A DNA stretch of 64,000 nt from Pseudomonas sp. dw_612 (GTDB lineage Bacteria; Pseudomonadota; Gammaproteobacteria; Pseudomonadales; Pseudomonadaceae). The position numbers and the translations under genes were made by a program. Position 1 is the stretch's first letter. Each line of letters begins with the position of its first letter. Where the stretch lies: NCBI RefSeq assembly GCF_018449725.1, contig NZ_JAAVVC010000020.1:62001-126000 (forward strand). The letters run 5' to 3'. A model generated the notes under the pieces. The model had not been told where the DNA came from. It saw nothing but the letters and a program-made list of their open reading frames with translations, and searched no databases. Shown here in pieces: positions 24,500-32,541 of the stretch.

Positions 24500-25819
24500 T
24501 CAGTTCAACTGCAGGGTTGAGTTGAACTGGCTGATCGCATCCACCACGTGCCGCGATCCTTGTTGAATCTCCAGGATCACCTCCCCCGCCTCGTTCGCCA
24601 GTTCCACGCCTAGCCCGGTTCGGCTCAAGCTCGATTGCATGCTCGACACCGCGCTCAATGACAAATCGTGGTTCTTGCGCACCACATCGACGATCTCCAG
24701 TGTCGCCTGACTGGTGCGTGCCGCCAGGCTGCGGACTTCATCGGCGACCACCGCAAACCCGCGCCCATGCTCCCCGGCCCGGGCCGCTTCGATGGCGGCG
24801 TTGAGTGCCAGCAGGTTGGTCTGGTCGGCAATGCCGCGAATGGTCTGGACGATGGTGCCGATGATGTCGGATTGCTTGCTCACCGCATCGATGCTCACCG
24901 CCGCTTCGTTGAGGTCGCGGGAAATGTCCTGGATGATCTGCACCGTTTGCTGAACCACCTGGGAACCTTTCTGCGCGCAGGCGTCGTTTTGTACCGAAGT
25001 GCTGTGGGCCGATTCTGCGGCGGTTTGCAGGGTCGTGACTTGATGGGTGATGTCGCTGGCGAACTTGACCACTTTGTACAACCGACCCTTGCTGTCAAAC
25101 AACGGGTTGTAGGACGCCTCCAGAAAAACCGTATGACCATGTTTGTCTTTGCGCTCGAAACGGTGCGAGTGGTATTCGCCGCGATTGAGTGATGCCCAGA
25201 ACGCCTTGTACTGCGCGGACTCGGCTTCGGCGCGGTGGCAAAACAGACTGTGATGTTGGCCGACCACTTCGTTAAGCGAGTAGTGCATGGTTTTCAGAAA
25301 GTTGTCGTTGGCCGTAATCACGCGCCCGTCCGGAGTGAATTCGATCACGGCCATGGACCGCCCGATGGCCGCGAGCATGCTTTCCTCTTCGTGTTCTTTA
25401 TTGATTCGATCAGTGATGTCAGCGGCCACTTTCATCACACTTCTGACTTGGCGATCCGGCCCGAACACCGGCATGTAACTGGCTTCAAGCCAAATCTCCC
25501 GACCGGCCTTGTTCAACCGTAGAAAAGCGCCACTGACCGGTTCACCACGGGCCAGGTCACGCCACAACTTGGCGTACTCCTCGCTGCGATAAAACGCCTC
25601 TTCACAAAAGATCCGATGGTGTTTACCGCGCACTTCTTCGACGCTGTAACCCATGGTCGCGCAAAAGTTGTCGTTGGCATCGAGCACAATGCCGTCGGGG
25701 CTGAATTCGATCATCGCCATCGAGCGACTGACCGCCGCCAACTTGGCATTGGCCTCGGTCAACGCACAGTTGAAACGTTCGATCTCCAGCAGGTCAGCCT
25801 TGTGATGTAGGTTAAACAT
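24500..25819 (-). CDS. Soluble PAS-PAS methyl-accepting chemotaxis protein, BdlA-like
   Basis: A 439-residue chemoreceptor with no transmembrane segment. Two PAS domains (about 30-140 and 150-260) each end in an EASYxPxFDxxGR..V.K.A.DIT motif (EASYMPVFGPDRQVRSVMK and EASYNPLFDSKGRLYKVVK). The signalling domain contains the diagnostic hairpin IADQTNLLALNAAIEAARAG and GRGFAVVADEVRSLAARTSQ. This is the layout of BdlA, the P. aeruginosa biofilm-dispersion receptor, rather than of Aer, which is membrane-anchored. It may sense redox or ligand changes in the cytoplasm. Confidence 0.88.
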   Translation of the reverse strand: MFNLHHKADLLEIERFNCALTEANAKLAAVSRSMAMIEFSPDGIVLDANDNFCATMGYSVEEVRGKHHRIFCEEAFYRSEEYAKLWRDLARGEPVSGAFLRLNKAGREIWLEASYMPVFGPDRQVRSVMKVAADITDRINKEHEEESMLAAIGRSMAVIEFTPDGRVITANDNFLKTMHYSLNEVVGQHHSLFCHRAEAESAQYKAFWASLNRGEYHSHRFERKDKHGHTVFLEASYNPLFDSKGRLYKVVKFASDITHQVTTLQTAAESAHSTSVQNDACAQKGSQVVQQTVQIIQDISRDLNEAAVSIDAVSKQSDIIGTIVQTIRGIADQTNLLALNAAIEAARAGEHGRGFAVVADEVRSLAARTSQATLEIVDVVRKNHDLSLSAVSSMQSSLSRTGLGVELANEAGEVILEIQQGSRHVVDAISQFNSTLQLN

Positions 25820-26250
25820 GGTTCTATCACCTTTAGCGCGGTTTTTTGATTGATGAAAGTTCTTGGTCTTTCAAGATCCACCACTACGTTCCACGGAACA
25901 GGCACACGCATCCCTCCACAGGAAGGATTGGTCAGGTGATAAATGATGTTCAATCGGAGAGTCCATGTAGCAACGCTCTTATCAAGGCATCCTTCTCTTG
26001 ATAGCCCGGCGGGGCCAACCCTAACTTTTTAGCAAGTAACTCCATTTACCGCACCGCTCCTTGTTGTTCAGTGTCGATGCCTTGGGTTGCGCACTCTTGG
26101 GGCTTTTTTCGGGCTTGCGCAGCGGTCGCGAATCCTTGATATGGCGACCGACATCGCTAGTTACGAGTGAGCATAGACAGCGACCTGCAGGACGCAAGGC
26201 CACTAGTCGGCCAGTATTGAGGACAAAATCGGTTCAGCATCCGAGGCGGA
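25820..26250. other. Intergenic region with possible decayed or repeated sequence, no gene called
   Basis: About 430 bp. A 60-codon minus-strand frame at 26021-26203 (TSDVGRHIKDSRPLRKPEKS) resembles small frames I recall from intergenic regions of other pseudomonads. It lacks a good ribosome-binding site, so I do not call it. The stretch also includes the promoter side of the chemoreceptor gene. Confidence 0.5.
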
Positions 26251-27123
26251 TTATTGATCGGCCAGCATGCCCAGCAATGCCTGGACGGCTGCCGACGGCG
26301 CCTTGTGCGCCGGCACGACCAAGGCAAATTCGCGTTCGATGCGCGGCGTCAGCGCAAGGATCCGCAAGCCCTGGCGATTGGTCGGCAGTGTCATTTCGGG
26401 CACCACGCTCACGCCGATGTTTTCCCGCACCAGGGTGAACGCGCTGCTCCACTCACGGACCTCGGCCCGCACGTCCAGCAGTTGCAATCCGGCGTCGGCC
26501 GCCAGGCTGCGGGCGTTGGTCGAACAACCGCCAGTGGCCAACACAAAGGGTTGCGTCACCAATTGCGCAAGGTTGATGCCGTCGTCGGTCGTGCCGCGCG
26601 CCAAGGGATGGCCGCCGGGCAGCACCGCCACCCAGGCATCGCGCCCCAAGCGCCCGACATTGCGCTCGGGCGCCGGGTTCAACACCACGCCAACGTCCAC
26701 CAGCCCGGCTTCGAGCAGCGTTTCCACTTCGTCGTCGCTGACCTCCAGGGCCACCACTTGAATGCCCGGGTAAAGCCGATTGAACTGGCGCAACAGCGGC
26801 GGCAGGAATGTCGCCAGCACCATCGGAAAACTGGCCAGGCGAATGCTCCCGCGCTGGACGTCTTTGGCGGCGTCGACGGTGCTGCGAATGGTTTCCAGGG
26901 CGCCGAGCATGGTGCGCGCCTGCTCGATCACCGGCAGGCCGATGGCGGTCGGCAGGGTCTGGCGGTTTTCCCGGCTGAACAGTTGAACGCCCAACGTTTC
27001 TTCAATCAGCGCCAGCGCCTGGCTGGCACCGGACTGCGTCATGCCGACCCGCTCGGCCGCCCGGGTAATGTTGCCGGTATCGGCCACCGCCACCACCATT
27101 CGCCAATGCATCAGATTCATCAT
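26251..27123 (-). CDS. LysR-family transcriptional regulator
   Basis: A 290-residue LysR protein. The helix-turn-helix has ITRAAERVGMTQSGASQALA and the effector domain has TFLPPLLRQFNRLYPGIQVV. Two ATG codons open the frame and either may be used. It is divergent from the gstA gene with 99 bp between starts, so GstA expression is the likely target. Confidence 0.9.
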   Translation of the reverse strand: MMNLMHWRMVVAVADTGNITRAAERVGMTQSGASQALALIEETLGVQLFSRENRQTLPTAIGLPVIEQARTMLGALETIRSTVDAAKDVQRGSIRLASFPMVLATFLPPLLRQFNRLYPGIQVVALEVSDDEVETLLEAGLVDVGVVLNPAPERNVGRLGRDAWVAVLPGGHPLARGTTDDGINLAQLVTQPFVLATGGCSTNARSLAADAGLQLLDVRAEVREWSSAFTLVRENIGVSVVPEMTLPTNRQGLRILALTPRIEREFALVVPAHKAPSAAVQALLGMLADQ

Positions 27124-27222
27124 GGCAGTAGCTGTCCTTATGGCACTTTTCTGAAAGATTAATTTTACGAAGCCCGGCGCGCACTATGACACTGGCGCAA
27201 ATCCCCAACCAGAGCCCTGCCC

Positions 27223-27825
27223 ATGAAGTTGTATTACGCCCCGCACGCCTGCTCGATGGCGCCGCACATTGTGCTGCGCGAACTGGGTCTGCCCTTCGCC
27301 TTGATTCGTGTCGATAACAGCACCAAGCAAACCGCCGCCGGTGAGGACTTCCTCGCGATCAATCCCAAGGGTTATGTCGCGACGTTGCAACTGGACAACG
27401 GCCAGGTGCTGACCGAAGGCCCGGCGATCCTGCAATACCTGGCCGACCTGCGGCCCGAGGCGAATCTGGCACCGGCCAACGGCACGTTCGAGCGGGTGCG
27501 GTTGCAGGAATGGCTGAACTTCGTTTCGACCGAGATTCATGGCGGGCTCGGTTGGCTGTTCAATGCGCAGGTTCCCGAGGAGGTGAAGACGCTGATCAAG
27601 GAGAAATTGTTCAAGCGTTTTGCGGTGTTGGTTCGCACGCTGGAGCAGCAGGATTATTTGCTGGCAGGTGAGTTTAGCGTGGTGGATGCGTATTTGTTTA
27701 CGGTGCTGCGCTGGACGTCGGTATTCGGGATTGATTTGGAGCAGTGGCCGGCGTTGGCTCGGTTTCAGGCAAGGATTGATCAGCGCCCGGCGGTGAAGGC
27801 AGCGTTGGCGGCAGAAGCGGTGTAG
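27223..27825 (+). CDS. gstA: Glutathione transferase GstA (beta class)
   Basis: A 200-residue GST. The N-terminus MKLYYAPHACSMAPHIVLRE carries the beta-class Cys (position 10). FLAINPKGYVATLQLDNGQV includes the conserved PKGxV region, and LTEGPAILQYLADL contains the glutathione-binding Glu-Gly. The C-terminal AGEFSVVDAYLFTVLRW has the N-capping Asp. The protein conjugates or reduces electrophiles and peroxides with glutathione. It is divergent from a LysR regulator. Confidence 0.92.
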   Translation: MKLYYAPHACSMAPHIVLRELGLPFALIRVDNSTKQTAAGEDFLAINPKGYVATLQLDNGQVLTEGPAILQYLADLRPEANLAPANGTFERVRLQEWLNFVSTEIHGGLGWLFNAQVPEEVKTLIKEKLFKRFAVLVRTLEQQDYLLAGEFSVVDAYLFTVLRWTSVFGIDLEQWPALARFQARIDQRPAVKAALAAEAV

Positions 27826-27837
27826 GGCTGGAGGTTA

Positions 27838-27931
27838 TTCGCGAGCAAGCCCGCTCCCACAGGGGGATCTTCGGCGGACACAACATTTGTGAACACCAGA
27901 AATCCAATGTGGGAGCGGGCTTGCTCGCGAA
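27838..27931. repeat. REP pair in outward orientation
   Basis: TTCGCGAGCAAGCCCGCTCC and TGTGGGAGCGGGCTTGCTCG, about 50 bp apart, between convergent genes. Confidence 0.86.
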
Positions 27932-27968
27932 GGCTATCTGACAAACACCGCTGAAGCATCAGGCAAAC

Positions 27969-28982
27969 CTACAAACTCCCACTCACCTTGCTCGCCACAT
28001 CCCCCGGTACCCAGCCCTTCCACACCTGCGGCTGATCACGCAAAAACGCTTCGGCGACCTGGCGCGGTTGCTGACGTTTTTCGCTCATCTGCGCCAGGGT
28101 CTGGTTCAGCAGATCAATCGGCAAATCGACCTTTTCGAAGAACGCCACCAGGTCCGGGTATTGGGTCTTGAACGGTGCGGACACGCCAATCGCCAATTTC
28201 GCCGGCATGGAGCGGGTGCCTTTCGGATGCGGGTTGTTGGCGTCAGCCAGGGTTTTCCAGGCTTCGGCATCGAACGCCGGCTCGTCGAGTTTCACCAGTT
28301 TGAAGCGACCCAACAACGGCGTCGGCGACCAGTAGTAGAACAGCACCGGTTTGCCACGGCGGATCGACGAGGCGACTTCGGCATCCAATGCCGCGCCCGA
28401 ACCGGTGCGGAAGTTGACGTAGTCAGCGGTCAGGTCATAGGCCTTGAGTTTCTGGCTGTTGACGATCTCCGAGGTCCAGCCAGTAGGGCTGTTGAGGAAA
28501 CGGCCACGGCTCGGGTCTTCCGGGTCGCGGAACACGTCTTTGTAGCGGGGCAGGTCGGCGACGGATTTCAGTTCCGGGGCCAACGGTTTGATCCCGCGTT
28601 CCGGATCACCCTTGATCACGTATTCCGGCACCCACCAGCCTTCGGTGGCGCCTTTGACGGTATCGCCGAGGCCGAACACTTTGCCCTCGTTCGACGCCTT
28701 GACCCACGCCGGACTGCGCCCGGCCCACTCCTCACCGATCACCTGGATATCGTTTTTGGCCAGCGCCGCTTCGAGGCTGACGGTGCTGCCCGGCAAGGTG
28801 TCGGTCGGGTAGCCGTAACCTTTCTCGACGATCAGGCGCAGGACTTCGGTGATGAAGCTGCCGCTTTCCCACGTGATGTCGCCAAAGTGAATCGGCGCGG
28901 CTTTTTCGGTGGCGGAAGCGTGGGTAGCCATCAGGCTCAGGGCCAGCAGCGAACTGCCGAGCAGGGTTTTGATCGATCTCAT
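27969..28982 (-). CDS. OpuAC/ProX-type quaternary-amine ABC substrate-binding protein (orphan)
   Basis: A 337-residue secreted binding protein with a clear Sec signal peptide (MRSIKTLLGSSLLALSLMAT, cleavage near ASA-TE). IHFGDITWESGSFITEVLRL followed by EKGYGYPTDTLPGSTVSLEA is typical of the OpuAC/ProX domain that binds glycine betaine, choline or carnitine in an aromatic box (note many Trp residues, e.g. GATEGWWVPEYVI). No permease or ATPase gene is adjacent. The start ATG overlaps the stop of a FecI-like sigma gene by four bases (ATGA), an unusual partner. Confidence 0.87.
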   Translation of the reverse strand: MRSIKTLLGSSLLALSLMATHASATEKAAPIHFGDITWESGSFITEVLRLIVEKGYGYPTDTLPGSTVSLEAALAKNDIQVIGEEWAGRSPAWVKASNEGKVFGLGDTVKGATEGWWVPEYVIKGDPERGIKPLAPELKSVADLPRYKDVFRDPEDPSRGRFLNSPTGWTSEIVNSQKLKAYDLTADYVNFRTGSGAALDAEVASSIRRGKPVLFYYWSPTPLLGRFKLVKLDEPAFDAEAWKTLADANNPHPKGTRSMPAKLAIGVSAPFKTQYPDLVAFFEKVDLPIDLLNQTLAQMSEKRQQPRQVAEAFLRDQPQVWKGWVPGDVASKVSGSL

Positions 28983-29521
28983 GCAGACCTCTGGGTCGTT
29001 CTATTTAGGGGTTCATTGGCGCTGTGCTGCGCGCACAAGGCGTGGGAGCGCGTCATGTAGACGCTGACCGAACGCTGAGAAATGCCCAGCTCGGCGGCGA
29101 TTTGCGGGTAGGTCAAACCGTCGATACGCGACAACAGAAACGTCGCCCGGACCTTGCCTGGCAAACGTTCAAGGGTACGGTCGAGACCGTGCAAAACCTG
29201 GGTCAGTTGCAGCCATGTTTCGGGCGACTGCGCCTGTTCGGGCTCAAGTGGCTGCCATTGTTCGAGGTGCCGACGCTCCAGGTCCCGGCGGCGCCAGAGC
29301 TGATAGATCAGGCGCTGGGCGATGGTGGTCAGCAAGGCACGGGGCTCGCGAATCGGCGTCAGCCCCGGGGATTCGAGTAATTGCACGAAGGTTTCAGAAG
29401 CGATGTCTTCGACGCTGGCACTGGCGCCCAACTGCTGACGCAACCGAGCGCACAGCCAGGCGTAATGCGCGCGGAACAATCCGCCCATGTGGTTGCGATG
29501 GGAAAGGTCGGCGCCGGACAT
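28979..29521 (-). CDS. FecI-like extracytoplasmic-function sigma factor without FecR partner
   Basis: A 180-residue ECF sigma factor. Region 2 reads LFRAHYAWLCARLRQQLGAS, EDIASETFVQLLES and REPRALLTTIAQRLIYQLWR, then RRRDLERRHLE. Region 4 reads LERLPGKVRATFLLSRIDGL and YPQIAAELGISQRSVSVYMT. These are iron-starvation FecI features. The expected fecR and TonB-receptor genes do not follow; instead an OpuAC-type binding protein overlaps it with ATGA. It may use a FecR encoded elsewhere or have been recruited to another signal. Confidence 0.88.
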   Translation of the reverse strand: MSGADLSHRNHMGGLFRAHYAWLCARLRQQLGASASVEDIASETFVQLLESPGLTPIREPRALLTTIAQRLIYQLWRRRDLERRHLEQWQPLEPEQAQSPETWLQLTQVLHGLDRTLERLPGKVRATFLLSRIDGLTYPQIAAELGISQRSVSVYMTRSHALCAQHSANEPLNRTTQRSA

Positions 29522-29649
29522 AGGGGCTCCAAGGGTTAGGGGGTCGCTGAATGTCCGGTGATCCGGTGGCGCGATTCTAGCCGGGGATCCTTATTCTTTA
29601 ATAATACTTAAAAGGCATTTTTATATTCGATTATGGAATTTATAGGTGC

Positions 29650-29760
29650 AAGATCAAAAGATCGCAGCCTTCGGCAGCTCCTACGGGGGGATTGGTGTTC
29701 GACGAGGGATTGGCGTAGTACCTGTAGGAGCTGCCGAAGGCTGCGATCTTTTGATCTTTT
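29650..29760. repeat. Two palindromic half-elements of the GGAGCTGCCGAAGG family in inverted order
   Basis: AGATCAAAAGATCGCAGCCT and, 60 bp later, GAGCTGCCGAAGGCTGCGAT face each other around GGGGGGATTGG. They lie between the sigma gene's promoter and the PhnD-like gene's stop. Confidence 0.82.
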
Positions 29761-29765
29761 TTCAC

Positions 29766-30557
29766 CTAACGCAACCGCCCGTAGCCCAACGCCTCGGCTT
29801 CCTGCTGGTAATCGAGCACCACCTGATAGTCGCTCTGCGTCGCGGGCAAGACTTCTTGCAGACCGAGGATTTCAGCCACGTCCGGCAACTCGCGCAACGT
29901 CTCGTTCATCACCCGTCGAAGCGCCTCGATCTGCTCATCGCTGGCGCTCGCGGCGGTGATGTAGGGCAAGGTCGGGCTGAACGCGCTTCGGGCAACGACG
30001 CGCAGGCCGGCCACTTCCGCTTCGGCGTGCCGCGCGAGGTAGGCGAAGGTCACGCTGTCGATGGCGGCCAGGTCGGCCCGGTCTTCGCGCAACCAACGCA
30101 GACTTTCGCGGTGAGCGCCGCTGATGCCGACGCTGGTGAAGAACTGGCCGTCGCGGTGCAGCGGCGCCAGTCGATGGCGCAGCAAGTTCATGCCGCTATT
30201 GGAACCTTCGTCATTGATCACCCCGCGACTGTTGTGAAACGCCGGCAGCGTGCGACGAGGATCGTCGGCGCGGCTGAGCAGCAGGCTGCAATGATTGCCG
30301 CCATTGCTGTCCGGCAATTCGTAACGCGGACGGCCGACGACCCGGACCTGACCACGCAACAGGGTCATCAGCGGGTAGCCGCAGGTTTGCGTCAGCAGCA
30401 GGTTTGGGGAGCGCCAGAGGTCGGGCAGCGACAGGCCTTCGGCGCTTTGGCGGGTGACGCCGAGCCGCTCAAGGATGCGCGTCAGCCAGCGTTCGTTGGC
30501 CTGACGGATGGGCTCGGGGGCGGTGTACATCAGTAGCTCGGCGATTTTTGCTGTCAT
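29766..30557 (-). CDS. PhnD-like phosphate/phosphonate substrate-binding protein lacking a signal peptide
   Basis: A 263-residue type 2 periplasmic-binding-fold protein of the PhnD/SsuA_3 group. SPNLLLTQTCGYPLMTLLRG and SVGISGAHRESLRWLREDRA followed by DLAAIDSVTFAYLAR are the usual ligand-cleft strands. The N-terminus MTAKIAELLMYTAPEPIRQA starts directly with the first strand and has no signal sequence, and no ABC permease is near. The 7-codon-longer start lacks support. It may be a cytoplasmic or degenerate-secretion relative. It lies downstream of the fatty acid desaturase gene on the same strand, separated by a REPIN. Confidence 0.82.
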   Translation of the reverse strand: MTAKIAELLMYTAPEPIRQANERWLTRILERLGVTRQSAEGLSLPDLWRSPNLLLTQTCGYPLMTLLRGQVRVVGRPRYELPDSNGGNHCSLLLSRADDPRRTLPAFHNSRGVINDEGSNSGMNLLRHRLAPLHRDGQFFTSVGISGAHRESLRWLREDRADLAAIDSVTFAYLARHAEAEVAGLRVVARSAFSPTLPYITAASASDEQIEALRRVMNETLRELPDVAEILGLQEVLPATQSDYQVVLDYQQEAEALGYGRLR

Positions 30558-30588
30558 CAAATTATTCCCATCCAACAATGAACCCCAT

Positions 30589-30678
30589 GTGGGAGCGGGC
30601 TTGCTCGCGAAAGCGGTGTGTCAGGCACCCTTTCTGTCGACTGACACACCGCCTTCGCGAGCAAGCCCGCTCCCACAG
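30589..30678. repeat. REPIN
   Basis: TGTGGGAGCGGGCTTGCTCG and its inverse around GTGTCAGGCACCC. It lies between the desaturase stop and the PhnD-like start. Confidence 0.88.
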
Positions 30679-30692
30679 GGGATCACTGTTAA

Positions 30693-31634
30693 TCAATGAA
30701 ATGGATGTTGCGGGCTGTCAACCGCCCTGACTCCATGTAACCGCCACAACTGCCCATAACCCTGCACCAAAAACCCGCCACTGCGCGCCAGCCATTGCTC
30801 GCGACGTGCCTGATAAGCCTTGGGCAAGTCATACCAGGGCAGGCTCGGCAAATCGTGATGCACCAGATGCAGGTTGTTGTTCAGGAACAGCCAGCTCCAC
30901 AGCCACGACGCTTCATTGAGCACGGTCCGTTGCTCGGGTTGGGCGCTGGGCCGGTGTTCATAGTAGGAGCGAATCATGGCAATCGACAGCGCCGGCACGC
31001 TGATCAGCAGCACGTAATGCCACACCGGCAACGCGCTGTAGCGGGCGATGAAGGCCAACATCAACACGGTGAGCGTGCCGTGGGTCAGCCACATCAACCA
31101 GGCCTGGCGCTCGCCCGCGCGCAGGCGTCGCAGTTCCTTGCGCGCCAGGGCTTGCAACGCCATCGGCGCGCCAACCGTAACGCGCCCCAACACGGTCTTG
31201 TTCAGCCGGTGCAGCGCCTGTTTGAACACGGAACTGCGCTGCCAGTGCCTGGCGCTGAGGTAACGGCTTTCCGGGTCGCGACCGGGGACGGTCAGGTCTT
31301 CGTCGTGGTGATGCAGCAAATGGCTGTTGCGATAGAGGGTGTAGGGAAACCACACCGCAAACGGTGCATAACCGAGGAATTTGTTCAGCGCCAGCCAGCG
31401 GGTGGGATGACCGTGGAGCAATTCGTGCTGCACCGACAACCAGAGCACCACCAAGGGGATCAGCAACGCCGTGCTCCACCAAAGTCCCAAGCGTTCACTG
31501 TTCAGGACGATGCTGAACCAGCCGACGTACACACCGATCAGCAACAACCACGTCGGCCACTCGGTGCGAGCGGTCAGGCGTTGGCGCAGGGTGTCGATTT
31601 CTGCTCGATGGGCGGCGTCGAAGTAATGGGACAT
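30693..31634 (-). CDS. Membrane fatty acid desaturase (hydroxylase-superfamily)
   Basis: A 313-residue di-iron membrane enzyme. The three histidine boxes are HELLHGH (70-76), HLLHHH (105-110) and HLVHH (256-260), with hydrophobic helices around residues 28-45, 52-68, 185-200 and 205-220. It introduces double bonds into, or hydroxylates, acyl chains. It is upstream of the PhnD-like gene on the same strand. The substrate (phospholipid acyl, aldehyde or other) is not predictable. Confidence 0.88.
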   Translation of the reverse strand: MSHYFDAAHRAEIDTLRQRLTARTEWPTWLLLIGVYVGWFSIVLNSERLGLWWSTALLIPLVVLWLSVQHELLHGHPTRWLALNKFLGYAPFAVWFPYTLYRNSHLLHHHDEDLTVPGRDPESRYLSARHWQRSSVFKQALHRLNKTVLGRVTVGAPMALQALARKELRRLRAGERQAWLMWLTHGTLTVLMLAFIARYSALPVWHYVLLISVPALSIAMIRSYYEHRPSAQPEQRTVLNEASWLWSWLFLNNNLHLVHHDLPSLPWYDLPKAYQARREQWLARSGGFLVQGYGQLWRLHGVRAVDSPQHPFH

Positions 31635-31720
31635 GGCGTTGCTCAGAACGGGACTTGTCCCTCTCTGTGCAACAACGTGGGGAAATCTTGCAGATTATTT
31701 TCTTGATTCAACACTGCCCC

Positions 31721-31806
31721 TGTAGGAGCTGCCGAAGGCTGCGATCTTTTGACTCTGGTTTTTTAAATCAAGATCAAAAGATCGCAGCCTTCGGCAGCTC
31801 CTACAG
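31721..31806. repeat. Palindromic repeat (GGAGCTGCCGAAGGCTGCGA family)
   Basis: TGTAGGAGCTGCCGAAGGCT and its inverse around an A/T-rich loop, between the desaturase promoter and the small lysine-rich gene. Confidence 0.88.
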
Positions 31807-31828
31807 GGAGTACAGGGTGACTTGGCCA

Positions 31829-31939
31829 TTAGTGCCCGAACACATCCACCTTCTTGGCCTTCTTGTCCGCGCGCTTTTCATCGGCGGTTTTTGCCGGTTT
31901 TTTCTTTGCCGCTTTCTTTGAATCCATGCCTTTGGCCAT
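31829..31939 (-). CDS. Small lysine-rich cytoplasmic protein (36 aa)
   Basis: The peptide runs MAKGMDSKKAAKKKPAKTAD and then EKRADKKAKKVDVFGH, with 14 lysines in 36 residues. The composition resembles histone-like or nucleic-acid-binding basic peptides. A GGAG site stands nine bases before the ATG. Alternative longer starts upstream have no ribosome-binding site. It is divergent from the next acetyltransferase gene. I cannot name a family. Confidence 0.68.
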   Translation of the reverse strand: MAKGMDSKKAAKKKPAKTADEKRADKKAKKVDVFGH

Positions 31940-32042
31940 GATACGTACTCCACTCATACGGGATGTGAAGTCAGGTATACACCTATCGCGCCGCCCGCGT
32001 TCTTTTATAATCGCCGGCCTAGCCAATCGACAGCTCAAGCCC

Positions 32043-32480
32043 ATGCCAGACACTCAGTACGCTTTGCTCGACGAGCCGTTATGGCCGTTGATGAACAAGT
32101 TTTACCGCGCCCACCAATCGCCGATGAAAGCGGTGCGTGATGCGCAATTGTGGGTTGCCCGGCGCGGGGAAATTGTCGCGGCATTGTGTCTGCGGCCGGT
32201 GGCGGGCGGGCATTGGTTGACGGGGTTGTTCGTCGATCCCGCGTGCCGTGAACAAGGCATCGCCGCCGCGCTGATCGCTGAAGCGGTCAAGGGCCTCGAC
32301 AGCCCGGTCTGGTTGTATTGCCATCCGGACTTGCGCGGGTTTTACGAGCGCCGGGGTTTTACTGTCGACCCGCAGATGCCCTACGCCATGGTCGAACGCC
32401 TGAGCCGTTACGCCCGCAGCAAACCGATGATCGCCATGGGCTTAGAACCGTTGGTGAGGTCGACCGACAATAATGTGTGA
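32043..32480 (+). CDS. GNAT-family N-acetyltransferase
   Basis: A 145-residue acetyltransferase. LTGLFVDPACREQGIAAALI holds the REQGIA acetyl-CoA loop, and WLYCHPDLRGFYERRGFTVD is the C-terminal motif B. Short N-terminal helices (FYRAHQSPMKAVRDAQLWVA) place it near the acetyltransferase_7/10 group. The upstream ribosome-binding site is weak. The substrate is unknown. Confidence 0.82.
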   Translation: MPDTQYALLDEPLWPLMNKFYRAHQSPMKAVRDAQLWVARRGEIVAALCLRPVAGGHWLTGLFVDPACREQGIAAALIAEAVKGLDSPVWLYCHPDLRGFYERRGFTVDPQMPYAMVERLSRYARSKPMIAMGLEPLVRSTDNNV

Positions 32481-32541
32481 TCGGCCCTCGATGGCTGCGT
32501 GCTAGCCTCGGGATCGACTTCGACTTCGCCAAGGACGCTCC

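Noticed and set aside
26021..26203. Minus-strand 60-codon frame (MALRPAGRCLCSLVTSDVGR)
   Set aside because: It lacks a ribosome-binding site and looks like a recurrent Pseudomonas intergenic sequence rather than a gene.
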